Of a DNA stretch of 64,000 nt, positions 1-9,162 are shown piece by piece. Within the stretch, counting starts at the first letter, position 1. Each line of letters starts with the position of its first letter. The notes under the pieces are model-generated. The model was given only the letters and a program-made list of their open reading frames with translations, was not told where the DNA came from and did no database searches. This DNA is from Segatella copri. GTDB lineage: Bacteria; Bacteroidota; Bacteroidia; Bacteroidales; Bacteroidaceae. Location: positions 1-64,000 of the forward strand of contig NZ_VZAD01000037.1 of NCBI RefSeq assembly GCF_009495355.1, written 5' to 3'. The translations under genes were made by a program, and so were the position numbers.

Positions 1-120
1 CCGATAGTGCCACCTTTTGGGTCTTAATAGATGACCGGCGCCTGTCGTCTATTGTTACCGCCCTTGGTCGTACTAGATGCCTCCTGCGAGGCTCTTATAG
101 CACTTTCATTGGTTGACGGT

Positions 121-130
121 GCAAAGATAA
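121..130 (-). promoter_or_regulatory. Bacteroidetes -7 promoter element firing off the left edge
   Basis: On the minus strand this reads TTATCTTTGC, a good match to the Bacteroidetes -7 consensus TAnnTTTGC. Transcription would start near 117 and leave the window at position 1. The first ~115 nt carry a four-codon ORF (Met-Lys-Val-Leu-stop) and a hairpin with stem GCCTC/GAGGC, so they look like a 5' leader. The gene served lies outside the window. Confidence 0.55.
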
Positions 131-304
131 TACATTTTTCGGCTGTTTGTTCATTTGTAGAATGACTTGTTAAGGGAAACAGGTCAAGAATGACAAGAAA
201 CAGTGCTGTAAGTTGCTGTGTATGTGTGGAATACGCAAACTCCGATTTTTGGTGTATAACTTTCCTTTTCATGAACTATCAAGACAGTACGAAAAAGAAA
301 AAGT

Positions 305-460
305 GTCATTTTGTGTCATTGTCATTTTGTGTCATTTTTGAAATTCAATGTCATTTCCGCCGCTATATAATAAATAAATATAAATATTTATTTATTATAT
401 AGAGCACTTTTCTCTTTCAAAAAACGAAAATGACACAAAATGACAATGACACAAAATGAC
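305..460. repeat. Large nested palindrome, element I
   Basis: Outer arms 305-338 and 427-460 are perfect reverse complements over 34 bp and are built from repeats of TGTCATTTTG. Between them, 363-380 and 385-402 form a perfect 18-bp AT-only inner stem with a four-base TAAA loop. There is no T-run directly after the outer arm, so a simple terminator is unlikely. No convincing ORF overlaps it; short open frames here only reflect the repeat. Function unknown. Confidence 0.9.
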
Positions 461-527
461 TTATTTTGCCAGGACAATTGTCAAAATGCAACACAAAGTC
501 TCGGTCAACTTCGGTCATGGTCATTTC

Positions 528-673
528 GGTCATGGTCATTTCGGTCAAATTCGTTTTCTGATGAAAAAAAAGTTCTAAAGATAGTATATATAAATAATAT
601 TAATTATTTATATATACTATCTTTAGGCGAGAAAATATTTTCTTTTTTGATTTTGACCGAAATGACCATGACC
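528..673. repeat. Large nested palindrome, element II
   Basis: It has the same architecture as the element 68 bp to its left but a different sequence. Outer arms 528-549 and 652-673 are perfect over 22 bp and consist of GGTCATTTC-type repeats. The inner stem 575-598/603-626 is perfect over 24 bp with an ATTA loop. Upstream, 512-526 and 527-541 are tandem copies of a 15-mer of the same repeat. GTCAT is shared between the arms of both elements. Confidence 0.9.
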
Positions 674-1122
674 GGATTTGACCGGAATCACCCTAACCAC
701 AAAGTAAAGTAACATTACACATTTGCAATCTATCAGTAGTGCAGAAACAGAAAAATAATCATATTCAAAACTCCAGCCTTTCCTTAAAATCTGTTCAGGA
801 AAGGGAAAGCAAAAGTCATTATATTAACAATATATAACATAAAAGAGAAAAGTTAGCTCGTATTTAACTTTTACTATGTATACTTATTGCAGTTTTCAAT
901 GAGTGAATTTGTATAAATATACTAAAACACATCGTCAAGGCAGAATGTATAAATATGCATTATTGAGAAAACAGGAATTTTCGGTGCAAAGAACGCAGTA
1001 AACAGATTTTACAAAAACTGCATCTTCTTCTCGCTTTTCACAGTCATCAATATCACATAATGAAAGCCATGAGCGAAAGCAAACCATCTTGCCACATCGA
1101 CATTTATTTCTTCCTTTCCGTC
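674..1122. other. Non-coding stretch
   Basis: No ORF with protein-like composition is seen. One hairpin stands out, 777-784 (CCTTTCCT) pairing with 797-804 (AGGAAAGG). It has no poly-T tail, so its role is unclear. The rest is AT-rich sequence downstream of the minus-strand lipoprotein gene. Confidence 0.5.
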
Positions 1123-2049
1123 TCATCGACGCAGGAAACGGTGGATGGCAAACCAGAAGTAGAATGCCAAGAGGACATAACCCACATAATATAGTGTGCA
1201 GAGACTGAAGATGATGTAATCGACTGCACAAACTCCGACAAGACCTCCCAGATACAGAATGGCATCGCCAAGACTGAGACGATGCTTTACCTCGTCGAGA
1301 CAGGCCAATGCCAATATCAATATCGCCCAAACAGACGCCAGGAAGAATCCCAACACACGGGGTACGGCAAAGGGATTGAGAGTGGGATGGAAATAGAAAT
1401 GACGCCACATCTCGGGTGCAAACAACTGGATGGTGGCATAGAAAGCCGCTGAGAGCGACACCATCAGCACCAATGCCGTAGGATATGGCGAGTCGATGTC
1501 GTTGAAATGAACGATGTGCGCATTGCTGTGGGATATCTTGCGCAGAAGATAAGCCACAGAAATCAACACGATGACGATCATGAAGATGAGCAGGTGGGTG
1601 TTGCTGAAGATGAGGATGAACTGAGAGATGGGATCGTCGGGGACGACACGGGGCAACAGACGGGACTCGTGTGTCCAGCCAAACTCATTCTCCTCGGTGG
1701 CCAACTGTACCCATACGGAGTCTTCTGCGTCCTGGGGAATGATGCGTATGTCGGAAACGACCAGCAGGCAGTGCTTCCTGACGGCAAAGGAGTCGATGCG
1801 CAGATGGTTGACATACTCCTCCGGCTGCTGACGTATCAGCATGAGTGAGTCGGAACTGACTACAAAGTTGTATTTGTTGGTGTAATGATGCGTGGAGGAA
1901 AACGAGATGGAGTCGAGTTGCCGGTCGCTGTACTCTATCAGGGCGGCATGCTGAACCTTGCCACCATGACGATGATAGCAACCGCTGAGCAGCAACAGCA
2001 TGCCCAACAGACAACAGGTAATCCATGTATTTCGTTTTACTTTGCTCAT
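1123..2049 (-). CDS. Multi-pass membrane lipoprotein of unknown function
   Basis: 308 residues. A basic N-terminus and hydrophobic stretch end in a lipobox LSGC (Cys24), so the mature protein should be lipidated. Residues ~25-140 are soluble and carry a short stretch around GWTHESRLLP that resembles the end of a bacterial SH3 domain. From ~145 on there are about five hydrophobic helices, the last followed by a basic tail. It lies 14 bp downstream of the U32 peptidase gene, so it is probably the last gene of a metA-U32 transcript. The family is not recognised with certainty; function unknown. Confidence 0.8.
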   Translation of the reverse strand: MSKVKRNTWITCCLLGMLLLLSGCYHRHGGKVQHAALIEYSDRQLDSISFSSTHHYTNKYNFVVSSDSLMLIRQQPEEYVNHLRIDSFAVRKHCLLVVSDIRIIPQDAEDSVWVQLATEENEFGWTHESRLLPRVVPDDPISQFILIFSNTHLLIFMIVIVLISVAYLLRKISHSNAHIVHFNDIDSPYPTALVLMVSLSAAFYATIQLFAPEMWRHFYFHPTLNPFAVPRVLGFFLASVWAILILALACLDEVKHRLSLGDAILYLGGLVGVCAVDYIIFSLCTLYYVGYVLLAFYFWFAIHRFLRR

Positions 2050-2063
2050 ATATCATTCTTTTT

Positions 2064-4016
2064 TCAACGCTCAGAATACACATTCATTTGGCATTCGTTG
2101 CAGGCAAACTGGAGGCGGAACTTCCTGCCGTCGCCCAGACGAAGGAAGAGCGGTTCCTTCCACGTGGACATGCGCCCTCCCCGCTTCACACAATAGCCCA
2201 ACGAATAACGCAGACAGTGGCGGCACTGCATCAGCAGAACCTCCTCCTGCCGCTCTGCCCCGTTGCGCAGCTCGAAGGCATAGCCTGGCTTCGCCATGCC
2301 GTGTGCCTGATAGAAAGAGCGAGCACTCTGATTGGCGATATTGTAGAGATAGCTGTACTTGGCGTATTCCGGCTGCCATGCCTTTGCGGGCGATGTCTTG
2401 TCGGCGGAAGCCTCAGCATGAGATGCCTCCGGGGCAGCGACGGCACCCGACAGGGCTGACACCAAAGAACGGCGCAGGTCGGTAAGCACACTGCTGGGGA
2501 TGAAATACTGGTCGGCAGCATTGCGAATCTCCACCTCACGGCACTCATAGATGGTGCCGCCCAACTTGCTGAGTTGCTTGATGATATTCTCGCGCTGCGG
2601 CTTTTTCGCCATGCTGTGCTCAAAGGCTACGGCTTCGGTAGCCATGTATTCCAAGGAGGCATGCTGCTCGGCATCTCCGCTCACGAATGGGGTCTTTCCC
2701 TGCTCCTTGCAGTAATAGGCAGTGGCTGAGAAGCCGCTCACAGCGTCCTCATCGTACAAGTCGAAGACGATCTTGACAGGAATCTTCCGTTCTGCCGTTC
2801 TGCCTGCCAATATCCTGCTGAACGCGACGTCGTTGTTGCGATAGAGCGCCACTCCGGGACGCAGATGGCGAGGCATCTCTAAGGGGAAGAGGCGGTTGCC
2901 CTCGGCACGGTTGACACGGAAGCCTTCCAGCTCGCGCTCGTCATTGATGAAACACAAGCCGTCGCCATTGGCAAAGCTCGCCACGGATGCTACATTGAAA
3001 CTGTTGCCGCGCAGCTCCTTCACCTTTCCCACATACTCGCCGATGGCCTTCGGGGTGTCGAAGGAGGTGATGTCCATCTGTCTGCCACGAAGGAAATAAT
3101 GGGTAAAACCACGGTTGAAAGTCTTCTTCAGGTTGGGCTCGAAAGCATAGCGGGGTCTGCCCAGCGATGGACGCTCATACTCGCCGGGACGCTGGCGGCA
3201 GATGTCGTCGAGGCGCTGGCTGTAGGCTGCCACCACATTCTTCACGTAGTCGGCATCCTTCAACCTGCCTTCAATCTTGAACGAGCAGGCTCCGGCGTCA
3301 GCCAAGGCCTCCAGGTTGTCTATCTGGCACATATCCTTGAGGGACAGCAGATGGCGCTGATGCTCGATCTCCTGTCCGTCGGCATCGAGAAGGTCGAACT
3401 TCATGCGGCAGAACTGGGCGCACTCGCCCCTGTTGGCTGAGCGGCCGAAACAATACTCTGACGCATAGCACACGCCGGAATAGCACACACAAAGCGCACC
3501 ATGGACGAACACCTCGAGCTCCATATCGGGCACGGCGGCATGAATGGCCTCTATCTCACTGACCGAGAGCTCGCGAGCCAATACTGCCCGATGAAAGCCC
3601 AACGACTGAAGCCACTTCACCTTGTCGGCAGTCCTGGTGTCGCACTGGGTGCTGGAATGCAGTAACTCTGTCCACCCGCCCTCTGTCGACAGAGGGCCCT
3701 CGCCCTGAAGGGCATAGAGCACACCCATGTCCTGCAACAGCAGGGCATCGACACCGGCTGCCTGCAACTGCTGAATCATCTGCAGGGTGTCCCTGATCTC
3801 AGAATCGTAGACTATGGTGTTGACCGTGACATGCACCTTGGCATGAAACTGATGGGCGTAGTCGCACAGCTGACGGATATCCTCGATCGAGTTACCCGCA
3901 GCCGCACGGGCACCAAACTTGGGTGCTCCGATATATACGGCATCTGCGCCATGGTCGATGGCTACGATGCCGCACTCTAAATTTTTGGCAGGTGCCAGCA
4001 ATTCCAAAGTTCTCAT
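2064..4016 (-). CDS. Peptidase U32 family protein (RlhA/TrhP-like RNA hydroxylation protein)
   Basis: About 650 residues from the start chosen at 4016 (MRTLELLAPAKN). A longer frame reaches into metA and lacks family similarity. The N-terminal TIM-barrel-like part has the family opening LLAPAKN...GADAVYIG. The U32 signature appears as EVFVHGALCVCYSGVCYAS followed by further cysteines (CFGR, GECAQFC), which in this family bind an Fe-S cluster. The length and long C-terminal region fit the RlhA-type (23S rRNA C2501 hydroxylation) better than the short TrhP/YegQ type (tRNA 5-hydroxyuridine). Assignment between the two is inference. It sits 31 bp after metA. Confidence 0.85.
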   Translation of the reverse strand: MRTLELLAPAKNLECGIVAIDHGADAVYIGAPKFGARAAAGNSIEDIRQLCDYAHQFHAKVHVTVNTIVYDSEIRDTLQMIQQLQAAGVDALLLQDMGVLYALQGEGPLSTEGGWTELLHSSTQCDTRTADKVKWLQSLGFHRAVLARELSVSEIEAIHAAVPDMELEVFVHGALCVCYSGVCYASEYCFGRSANRGECAQFCRMKFDLLDADGQEIEHQRHLLSLKDMCQIDNLEALADAGACSFKIEGRLKDADYVKNVVAAYSQRLDDICRQRPGEYERPSLGRPRYAFEPNLKKTFNRGFTHYFLRGRQMDITSFDTPKAIGEYVGKVKELRGNSFNVASVASFANGDGLCFINDERELEGFRVNRAEGNRLFPLEMPRHLRPGVALYRNNDVAFSRILAGRTAERKIPVKIVFDLYDEDAVSGFSATAYYCKEQGKTPFVSGDAEQHASLEYMATEAVAFEHSMAKKPQRENIIKQLSKLGGTIYECREVEIRNAADQYFIPSSVLTDLRRSLVSALSGAVAAPEASHAEASADKTSPAKAWQPEYAKYSYLYNIANQSARSFYQAHGMAKPGYAFELRNGAERQEEVLLMQCRHCLRYSLGYCVKRGGRMSTWKEPLFLRLGDGRKFRLQFACNECQMNVYSER

Positions 4017-4047
4017 TCTTCGCTTTTTCGCTTCTTCGCTTTCGCGC

Positions 4048-4965
4048 TTACTTGATGTCATCAATATTATAAGGTGTCTCCTGGTATACGTAATAGTTGA
4101 TCCAATTGCTGTAGAACAGGTTGGCATGCGCCCTCCAGGTCACCAAGGGCTCCTCGGTGGGATCGTCGTGATAATAATAGTTCTTGGGCAAGTCGACGTC
4201 ATCACGCTTGCCCAGGTCGCGACGGTATTCCTTGTCGAGTGTGTCGGGAGCGTACTCCAAATGGCCCGTGACAAAGAACTCCCTGCCGCCACGTGCCATC
4301 ACGATGCTCACACCGCTCTCGGGCGACTCGGCTATGATGTCAAGCCCCGGCACCTTCTCGATGTCCTCGCGTCGCACCTCGGTATGGCGGCTCTGCGGCA
4401 TGGCGAACCAGTCGTCGAAGCCACGGAAGATAGGCAGCGAGGGGTCGAGGGATTTCTGCCGGAAGATGCCAAACATCTTCTTGCTGAGTGGATGCTTGGG
4501 TACGCCATAGAAATGGTAAAGTCCTGCCTGCGCGCCCCAGCAGATGTAGAGTGTGGAGGTGACATGGGTACGAGCCCAGTCGAAGATCTGCTGAATCTCG
4601 GGCCAGTATTCCACGTCCTCGTACTGCATGGTTTCGATGGGTGCACCCGTCACGATCATGCCATCAAACTTCTGCTTTGACAGTTCGGCAAAGTCTTTGT
4701 AGAACATCATCATGTGCTCGATGGGGGTGTTCTTGGGAGTATGGCTCTTCAGTTTCATGAAGTACACCTCTATCTGCAGTGGTGTGTTGGAGAGCAGTCT
4801 GACGAGATCGGTCTCCGTTGTTATCTTCAGCGGCATGAGGTTGAGCACTACGATACGCAGGGGGCGAATCTCCTGACTGTGCGCCCTGCTCTCGTCCATG
4901 ACGAAGATGTTCTCGTGCTTCAGCAGCTCTATGGCTGGCAATTTATCTGGCAATCTTAATGGCAT
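4048..4965 (-). CDS. metA: Homoserine O-acyltransferase (MetA family, probably acetyl-CoA specific)
   Basis: 305 residues from MPLRLPDKLPAIE, whose start matches the family. It acylates the homoserine hydroxyl to begin methionine synthesis. The catalytic residues fall at exactly the E. coli numbering: Cys142 in LYICWGAQ, and His235 and Glu237 in VTGHLEY. Residue 111, in GAPIE, is glutamate rather than the glycine of E. coli MetA. Published work on Bacillus MetA links Glu111 to acetyl-CoA and Gly111 to succinyl-CoA use, so this enzyme should be a homoserine O-acetyltransferase. It is first in a minus-strand run with the U32 gene; a -7 box lies at 4992-5000. Confidence 0.93.
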   Translation of the reverse strand: MPLRLPDKLPAIELLKHENIFVMDESRAHSQEIRPLRIVVLNLMPLKITTETDLVRLLSNTPLQIEVYFMKLKSHTPKNTPIEHMMMFYKDFAELSKQKFDGMIVTGAPIETMQYEDVEYWPEIQQIFDWARTHVTSTLYICWGAQAGLYHFYGVPKHPLSKKMFGIFRQKSLDPSLPIFRGFDDWFAMPQSRHTEVRREDIEKVPGLDIIAESPESGVSIVMARGGREFFVTGHLEYAPDTLDKEYRRDLGKRDDVDLPKNYYYHDDPTEEPLVTWRAHANLFYSNWINYYVYQETPYNIDDIK

Positions 4966-4991
4966 GATTCTATTCCTTTCTCTAATTTTGT

Positions 4992-5000
4992 GCAAAAATA
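4992..5000 (-). promoter_or_regulatory. metA promoter (-7 element)
   Basis: Minus strand TATTTTTGC, matching TAnnTTTGC, ~25 bp before the chosen metA start. It lies inside the longer open frame, which supports the shorter start at 4965. Confidence 0.6.
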
Positions 5001-5021
5001 CACTTTTTCAATGAGATAATG

Positions 5022-5060
5022 AAAAAAGGATGCCAAAATTTCTTTCAGCATCCTTCTTTT
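5022..5060 (-). terminator. Rho-independent terminator of pepO
   Basis: On the minus strand, AAGGATGC and GCATCC(TT) arms flank a ~14-nt loop and are followed by a T-run. The terminator lies just after the pepO stop codon. Confidence 0.75.
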
Positions 5061-5069
5061 TATCGATTA

Positions 5070-7103
5070 TTACCAAAGTTCCAGTCGCTCATTCTTAGGA
5101 ATGAACATCTTGTCGCCCGGCTTCACACCGAAGGCCTCATACCAGGCATCGATATGTGGCAGGGCTCCGTCGACACGCCATTTGCCCAAAGCGTGTGGGT
5201 CGTTCTTGACGCGCTGACGTATCTCCTTCTCGGTGATGTTCTGTCCCCATACGCCTGCGTAGGCCAGGAAGAAGCGCTGAGCTGGAGTGAAACCGTCCTT
5301 GTTCTTGAGGGGCTTCTTGGCGGTGACATTCTTCAAAGCATTGAAGGCTACCATCAAACCGCCATGGTCGGCAAGATTCTCGCCCAGTGTGAAACGGCCG
5401 TTGCCATTCAGGTCGGGCAATACCTTGATATTGCTGAAGAAGTCGGCATACATGTCGGCACGCTGATTGAAGCCCTTGGCATCGTCGGCTGTCCACCAGT
5501 CCTGCAGATTGCCAGTAGCATCATACTGGCGACCCTGATCGTCGAAACCGTGAGTCATCTCATGACCTATCACGACACCGATGGCGCCATAGTTGAACGC
5601 CTCGTCGGCCTTGGGGTCGAAGAAAGGATACTGCAGGATTCCGGCAGGGAAACAGATCTCGTTGGTGGTAGGATTGTAGTAGGCATTGACGGTCTGTGGA
5701 GTCATGTACCACTCGTCTCTGTCGACTGGCTTTCCGGCCTTCTCGGCGATCTCCTTGTCGTTGGCAAACTTGCGGCAAGCCAACACATTCTCGTAGTAAC
5801 TCTTGGAAGGATCGATGTTGAGCAGGCTGTAGTCGGTCCACTTGTTGGGATAACCTATCTTGACATAGAACTTGTCGAGCTTCTTATGGGCTGCAGCCTT
5901 GGTTACGTCGCTCATCCAGGTCTGTGCGTCGATGCGCTCGCCCAAGCTGATCTGCAGGTTCTTGACCAGGGTCTCCATCATCTTCTTGGAACTCTCGGGG
6001 AAGAACTTCTTGCAGTAGATGCGGCCAAGCGCCTCACCCATCTGATTCTCTACCTGATTAGTGGCACGCTTCCAGAGAGGATAGTCCTCCTTACGGCCAC
6101 TCATGGTCTTGCCGAAGAAGTCGAAGTTGGCCTCGCGAATCTCATCGGTCAGGTAAGCGGAAGAGCTGCGGATGACACTCCAGAGCATCAGCGCCTTCAG
6201 GACAGAGGCGTTCTCGGCTGCCGAAAGCTTGTCGTAGGCTGCAAAGAATGCTGGCTGACCTACAATGAGTTCCTGCATATACTCGCTCTTGATGCCCTCG
6301 CCATTGGCCAAGGCCTCGAGAGGTATGTTGGGATAGTTTTCACAGAACTGCTTGAGAGTCATCTTGTTGTAGTTGGCCTGTGGGTCACGAAGCTCGGTGC
6401 GGCTCTTGGAAACAAAGGCAAGACTGGTTTCGTGCAGGAAGATGGCCTGTGCATACTGGACAGCATCGGCTGCAGAGAAACCATAGAGCTGGAACATCTT
6501 GGCAAGATATGCCTTGTAAGCCTCACGGATGGCCACAGTGGCGGCATCGTTGTTGAGGTAATAATCCTTGGCGCCAAGGGTGAGGCCGCCCTGCGAGAGA
6601 TTGTAGATGTTCTGAGTGACATTCTTCTCGTCGGCACCGAAACCTGCACCATAGCTTACTCCGAGTCCCATCCAGGCATACTTGATCTGCAATTTCTGCA
6701 GGTCGGCCTTGGTTTGGGCAGCAGCTATCTCGTCGAGCAGAGGCTTTACGGGAGCTATGCCCTCCTTGTTGCGGCGGTCGACATCAATCGCCAACTTGTA
6801 GAAGTCGGACAGTTTCTGCTCGATACTTCCCTTCTTGTAGCTCTTTTTCTGGAGCTCGCCCAAGATGCTGTTGATACGCTTGTTGTTGTTTTCCTGCAAC
6901 TGTTCGAAGCTTCCATAGCGGCTGTAGGCTGCTGGCAAAGGATTGTTCTTCTGCCATCCGCCTGTGGCAAACTGATAGAAATCGTCGGCAGGCTTTGTCG
7001 TCTTGTCAAGATTGCTCATGACAAGTCCCGACTTGTTTTGTGCGTCTGCACCCATAGGCATGGCTGCTATCATCACCATCGGGATAATCATCTTCATGTT
7101 CAT
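5070..7103 (-). CDS. pepO: M13 family metalloendopeptidase (PepO/neprilysin-like), exported
   Basis: 677 residues, the usual length for bacterial M13 peptidases. A signal peptide ends near AMPMGADA. The zinc site HEMTH is at 514-518. The third zinc ligand is in GENLADHGG (Glu575). The family substrate-binding motif NAYYNPTTNE lies upstream of them. It is expected to cleave oligopeptides in the periplasm or on the outer membrane. It follows the ABC-F gene by 40 bp and ends at a strong terminator. A 702-codon open frame on the opposite strand mirrors this gene and is not considered real. Confidence 0.95.
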   Translation of the reverse strand: MNMKMIIPMVMIAAMPMGADAQNKSGLVMSNLDKTTKPADDFYQFATGGWQKNNPLPAAYSRYGSFEQLQENNNKRINSILGELQKKSYKKGSIEQKLSDFYKLAIDVDRRNKEGIAPVKPLLDEIAAAQTKADLQKLQIKYAWMGLGVSYGAGFGADEKNVTQNIYNLSQGGLTLGAKDYYLNNDAATVAIREAYKAYLAKMFQLYGFSAADAVQYAQAIFLHETSLAFVSKSRTELRDPQANYNKMTLKQFCENYPNIPLEALANGEGIKSEYMQELIVGQPAFFAAYDKLSAAENASVLKALMLWSVIRSSSAYLTDEIREANFDFFGKTMSGRKEDYPLWKRATNQVENQMGEALGRIYCKKFFPESSKKMMETLVKNLQISLGERIDAQTWMSDVTKAAAHKKLDKFYVKIGYPNKWTDYSLLNIDPSKSYYENVLACRKFANDKEIAEKAGKPVDRDEWYMTPQTVNAYYNPTTNEICFPAGILQYPFFDPKADEAFNYGAIGVVIGHEMTHGFDDQGRQYDATGNLQDWWTADDAKGFNQRADMYADFFSNIKVLPDLNGNGRFTLGENLADHGGLMVAFNALKNVTAKKPLKNKDGFTPAQRFFLAYAGVWGQNITEKEIRQRVKNDPHALGKWRVDGALPHIDAWYEAFGVKPGDKMFIPKNERLELW

Positions 7104-7143
7104 AATGTTATAATTATTTGGTTATAGTTGTTTTGTCTGGATT

Positions 7144-9114
7144 TTATTGCCCTGACACTTCTTCCAGCTCCTCGGAGAGGACGAGCCAGTTGTCGTTCTC
7201 CTCATCGAGTTTCTGCATCAGCGAGGTGTACTCTGTGACGAGCTCCATGTTGGTGGCATTCTCGGGCTTCATCAGCAAATCGTCAATCTCCTTCTTGCGT
7301 TTTTCCAAGGTGGCGATACGCTGCTCGCAGTCCTTCACCGCCTTCTCGGCCTTGCGAATCTTCTTCTGCTGTTCCTTGTGCTCGGCGTAACTCTGCTTCT
7401 TCGACGACGCATTGTCTGTTGCGACAGGCGATGCGTCCTGCTGCTGTGGCTTGGCTGAAGAAGCGCCCATGGATGGCTCGCCCTTGGCAAGGGCTGCCTG
7501 GATGGTCTCGGCATTGTGGGCACGCAGATAGTCGTAGATGCCGCCCAGATGCTCGCGTACCTTTCCGCCACCAAACTCATACACCTTGTCTACCAGTCCG
7601 TCGAGGAACTCACGGTCGTGGCTCACGATGATGGCTGTTCCGTCGAAGGCCTTGATGGCTTCCTTGAGAACATCCTTCGACTGCATGTCGAGATGGTTGG
7701 TTGGCTCATCGAGAATCAGGAGGTTGACAGGCTCGAGCAGCAACTTGATCATCGCCAGTCGGCTGCGCTCGCCGCCACTGAGCACCTTGACATACTTCTC
7801 GGAGGTCTCGCCGCCAAACATGAATGCTCCCAAGAGATCGTTCACCTTGAGGCGCATATCGCCCGTGGCCACATTGTCTATGGTCTGGAAGATGGTAAGG
7901 CGCTCGTCTAAGAGCTGTGCCTGGTTTTGTGCGAAATAGCCTATCTGCACATTGTGGCCTATCTTCAGCGTTCCTGTAAACGGAATCTCGCCCATGATAC
8001 ACTTCACAAGTGTGGACTTTCCCTCGCCGTTCTTGCCGACGAAAGCCACTTTCTCACCGCGCTTGATGGTAAGGGTGACGTGGTCGAAAACTGTATGCGA
8101 GCCATAATCCTTGCGCACCTCGTCGCAGATAATGGGATAGTCGCCACTGCGAAGACAGGGTGGAAACTTGAGGTGCATCTGCTTGTTGTCGACCTCGTCG
8201 ACCTCAATGGGAACGATCTTCTCCAACTGCTTGATGCGGCTCTGCACCTGCACGGCCTTGGTGGGCTTGTAGCGGAAACGCTCTATAAAGTCCTTGATAT
8301 CGGCAATCTCCTTCTGCTGGTTCTCGTAGGCTCGCAACTGCTGTTCGCGGCGCTCTGCACGAAGTACCACATACTCGTCGTATTTCACACGATAGTCCTC
8401 TACCCTGCCGCAGGTTATCTCTAAGGTGCGGTTGGTCACATTGTTAATAAAGGCACGGTCGTGGCTGACCAGCACCACCGCCTTGGCACTCTGGGCAAGA
8501 AACTGCTCCAACCACTGTATACTCTCTATATCGAGATGGTTGGTAGGCTCGTCGAGAAGAAGCACATCGGGTTTCTGCAACAGTATCTTAGCCAACTCGA
8601 TACGCATACGCCATCCACCAGAGAACTCACGGGTAGGACGGTCGAAGTCCTCGCGGGTGAAGCCCAGACCTGTAAGCGTGCGCTCTATCTCTGCCTCATA
8701 GTTCTCGCCGCCCATCATCATGTAACGTTCATGCTCCTGGGTAAACTTCTCTACCAGTTGGGCATACGACTCGCTCTCATAGTCGGTACGGTCGGCCATC
8801 TCTTGCTGCATCTTGTCGAGACGTGCCTTCATCTCTGTGTTATGAGCAAAGGCCTTGCGGGTTTCCTCCTTCACGGTGGTGTCGTCCTGCAACTTCATCA
8901 CCTGTGGCAGATAGCCTATCGTTGTATCGTTGGGCACAGCCACAACGCCATCTGTTGGTTTCTGCATACCACAAAGTATCTTGAGCATCGTCGACTTACC
9001 TGCTCCGTTCTTGCCCACCAGGGCTATGCGGTCACGGTCGTTGATGACAAAGTTCACATCGTGGAAGAGAGGTTTTACGCCAAACTCGACTTTCAAGCCT
9101 TCTACTGAAATCAT
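7144..9114 (-). CDS. ABC-F family ATP-binding protein (ribosome-associated type)
   Basis: 656 residues with two ABC ATPase domains and no membrane segment. Walker A motifs are GKNGAGKST (34-42) and GKNGEGKST. The signature motifs are FSGGWRMR and LSGGERSR, and both Walker B motifs read DEPTNHLD. A linker of charged helices separates the domains and a coiled-coil tail (~575-656, many Lys/Glu) ends the protein, as in Uup/YfmM-type ABC-F proteins. These act on the ribosome, relieving stalled translation; some give antibiotic resistance. Nothing here points to a resistance role. Start at MISVEGLKVEFG fits the family. Confidence 0.93.
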   Translation of the reverse strand: MISVEGLKVEFGVKPLFHDVNFVINDRDRIALVGKNGAGKSTMLKILCGMQKPTDGVVAVPNDTTIGYLPQVMKLQDDTTVKEETRKAFAHNTEMKARLDKMQQEMADRTDYESESYAQLVEKFTQEHERYMMMGGENYEAEIERTLTGLGFTREDFDRPTREFSGGWRMRIELAKILLQKPDVLLLDEPTNHLDIESIQWLEQFLAQSAKAVVLVSHDRAFINNVTNRTLEITCGRVEDYRVKYDEYVVLRAERREQQLRAYENQQKEIADIKDFIERFRYKPTKAVQVQSRIKQLEKIVPIEVDEVDNKQMHLKFPPCLRSGDYPIICDEVRKDYGSHTVFDHVTLTIKRGEKVAFVGKNGEGKSTLVKCIMGEIPFTGTLKIGHNVQIGYFAQNQAQLLDERLTIFQTIDNVATGDMRLKVNDLLGAFMFGGETSEKYVKVLSGGERSRLAMIKLLLEPVNLLILDEPTNHLDMQSKDVLKEAIKAFDGTAIIVSHDREFLDGLVDKVYEFGGGKVREHLGGIYDYLRAHNAETIQAALAKGEPSMGASSAKPQQQDASPVATDNASSKKQSYAEHKEQQKKIRKAEKAVKDCEQRIATLEKRKKEIDDLLMKPENATNMELVTEYTSLMQKLDEENDNWLVLSEELEEVSGQ

Positions 9115-9162
9115 ATTTTCTTATCTCGTTATTATTTTACCGTCACAAAACACTTATTTTCC

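Noticed and set aside
24..272. An 82-codon minus-strand frame near the left edge
   Set aside because: It runs through the -7 promoter box and its composition is random-like.
440..712. A 90-codon frame across the second palindrome
   Set aside because: The encoded SWSFR-type repeats come from the GGTCATTTC DNA repeat, and the frame crosses a perfect palindrome.
935..1408. A 157-codon minus-strand frame
   Set aside because: It overlaps the 3' half of the lipoprotein gene in another frame and is Cys/Ser/Leu-rich without motifs.
5019..7127. A 702-codon open frame on the plus strand
   Set aside because: It is the exact antisense of pepO, whose signal peptide and zinc motifs are unmistakable. The antisense frame is Leu/Val/Gly-rich and without motifs, a mirror effect of codon bias.
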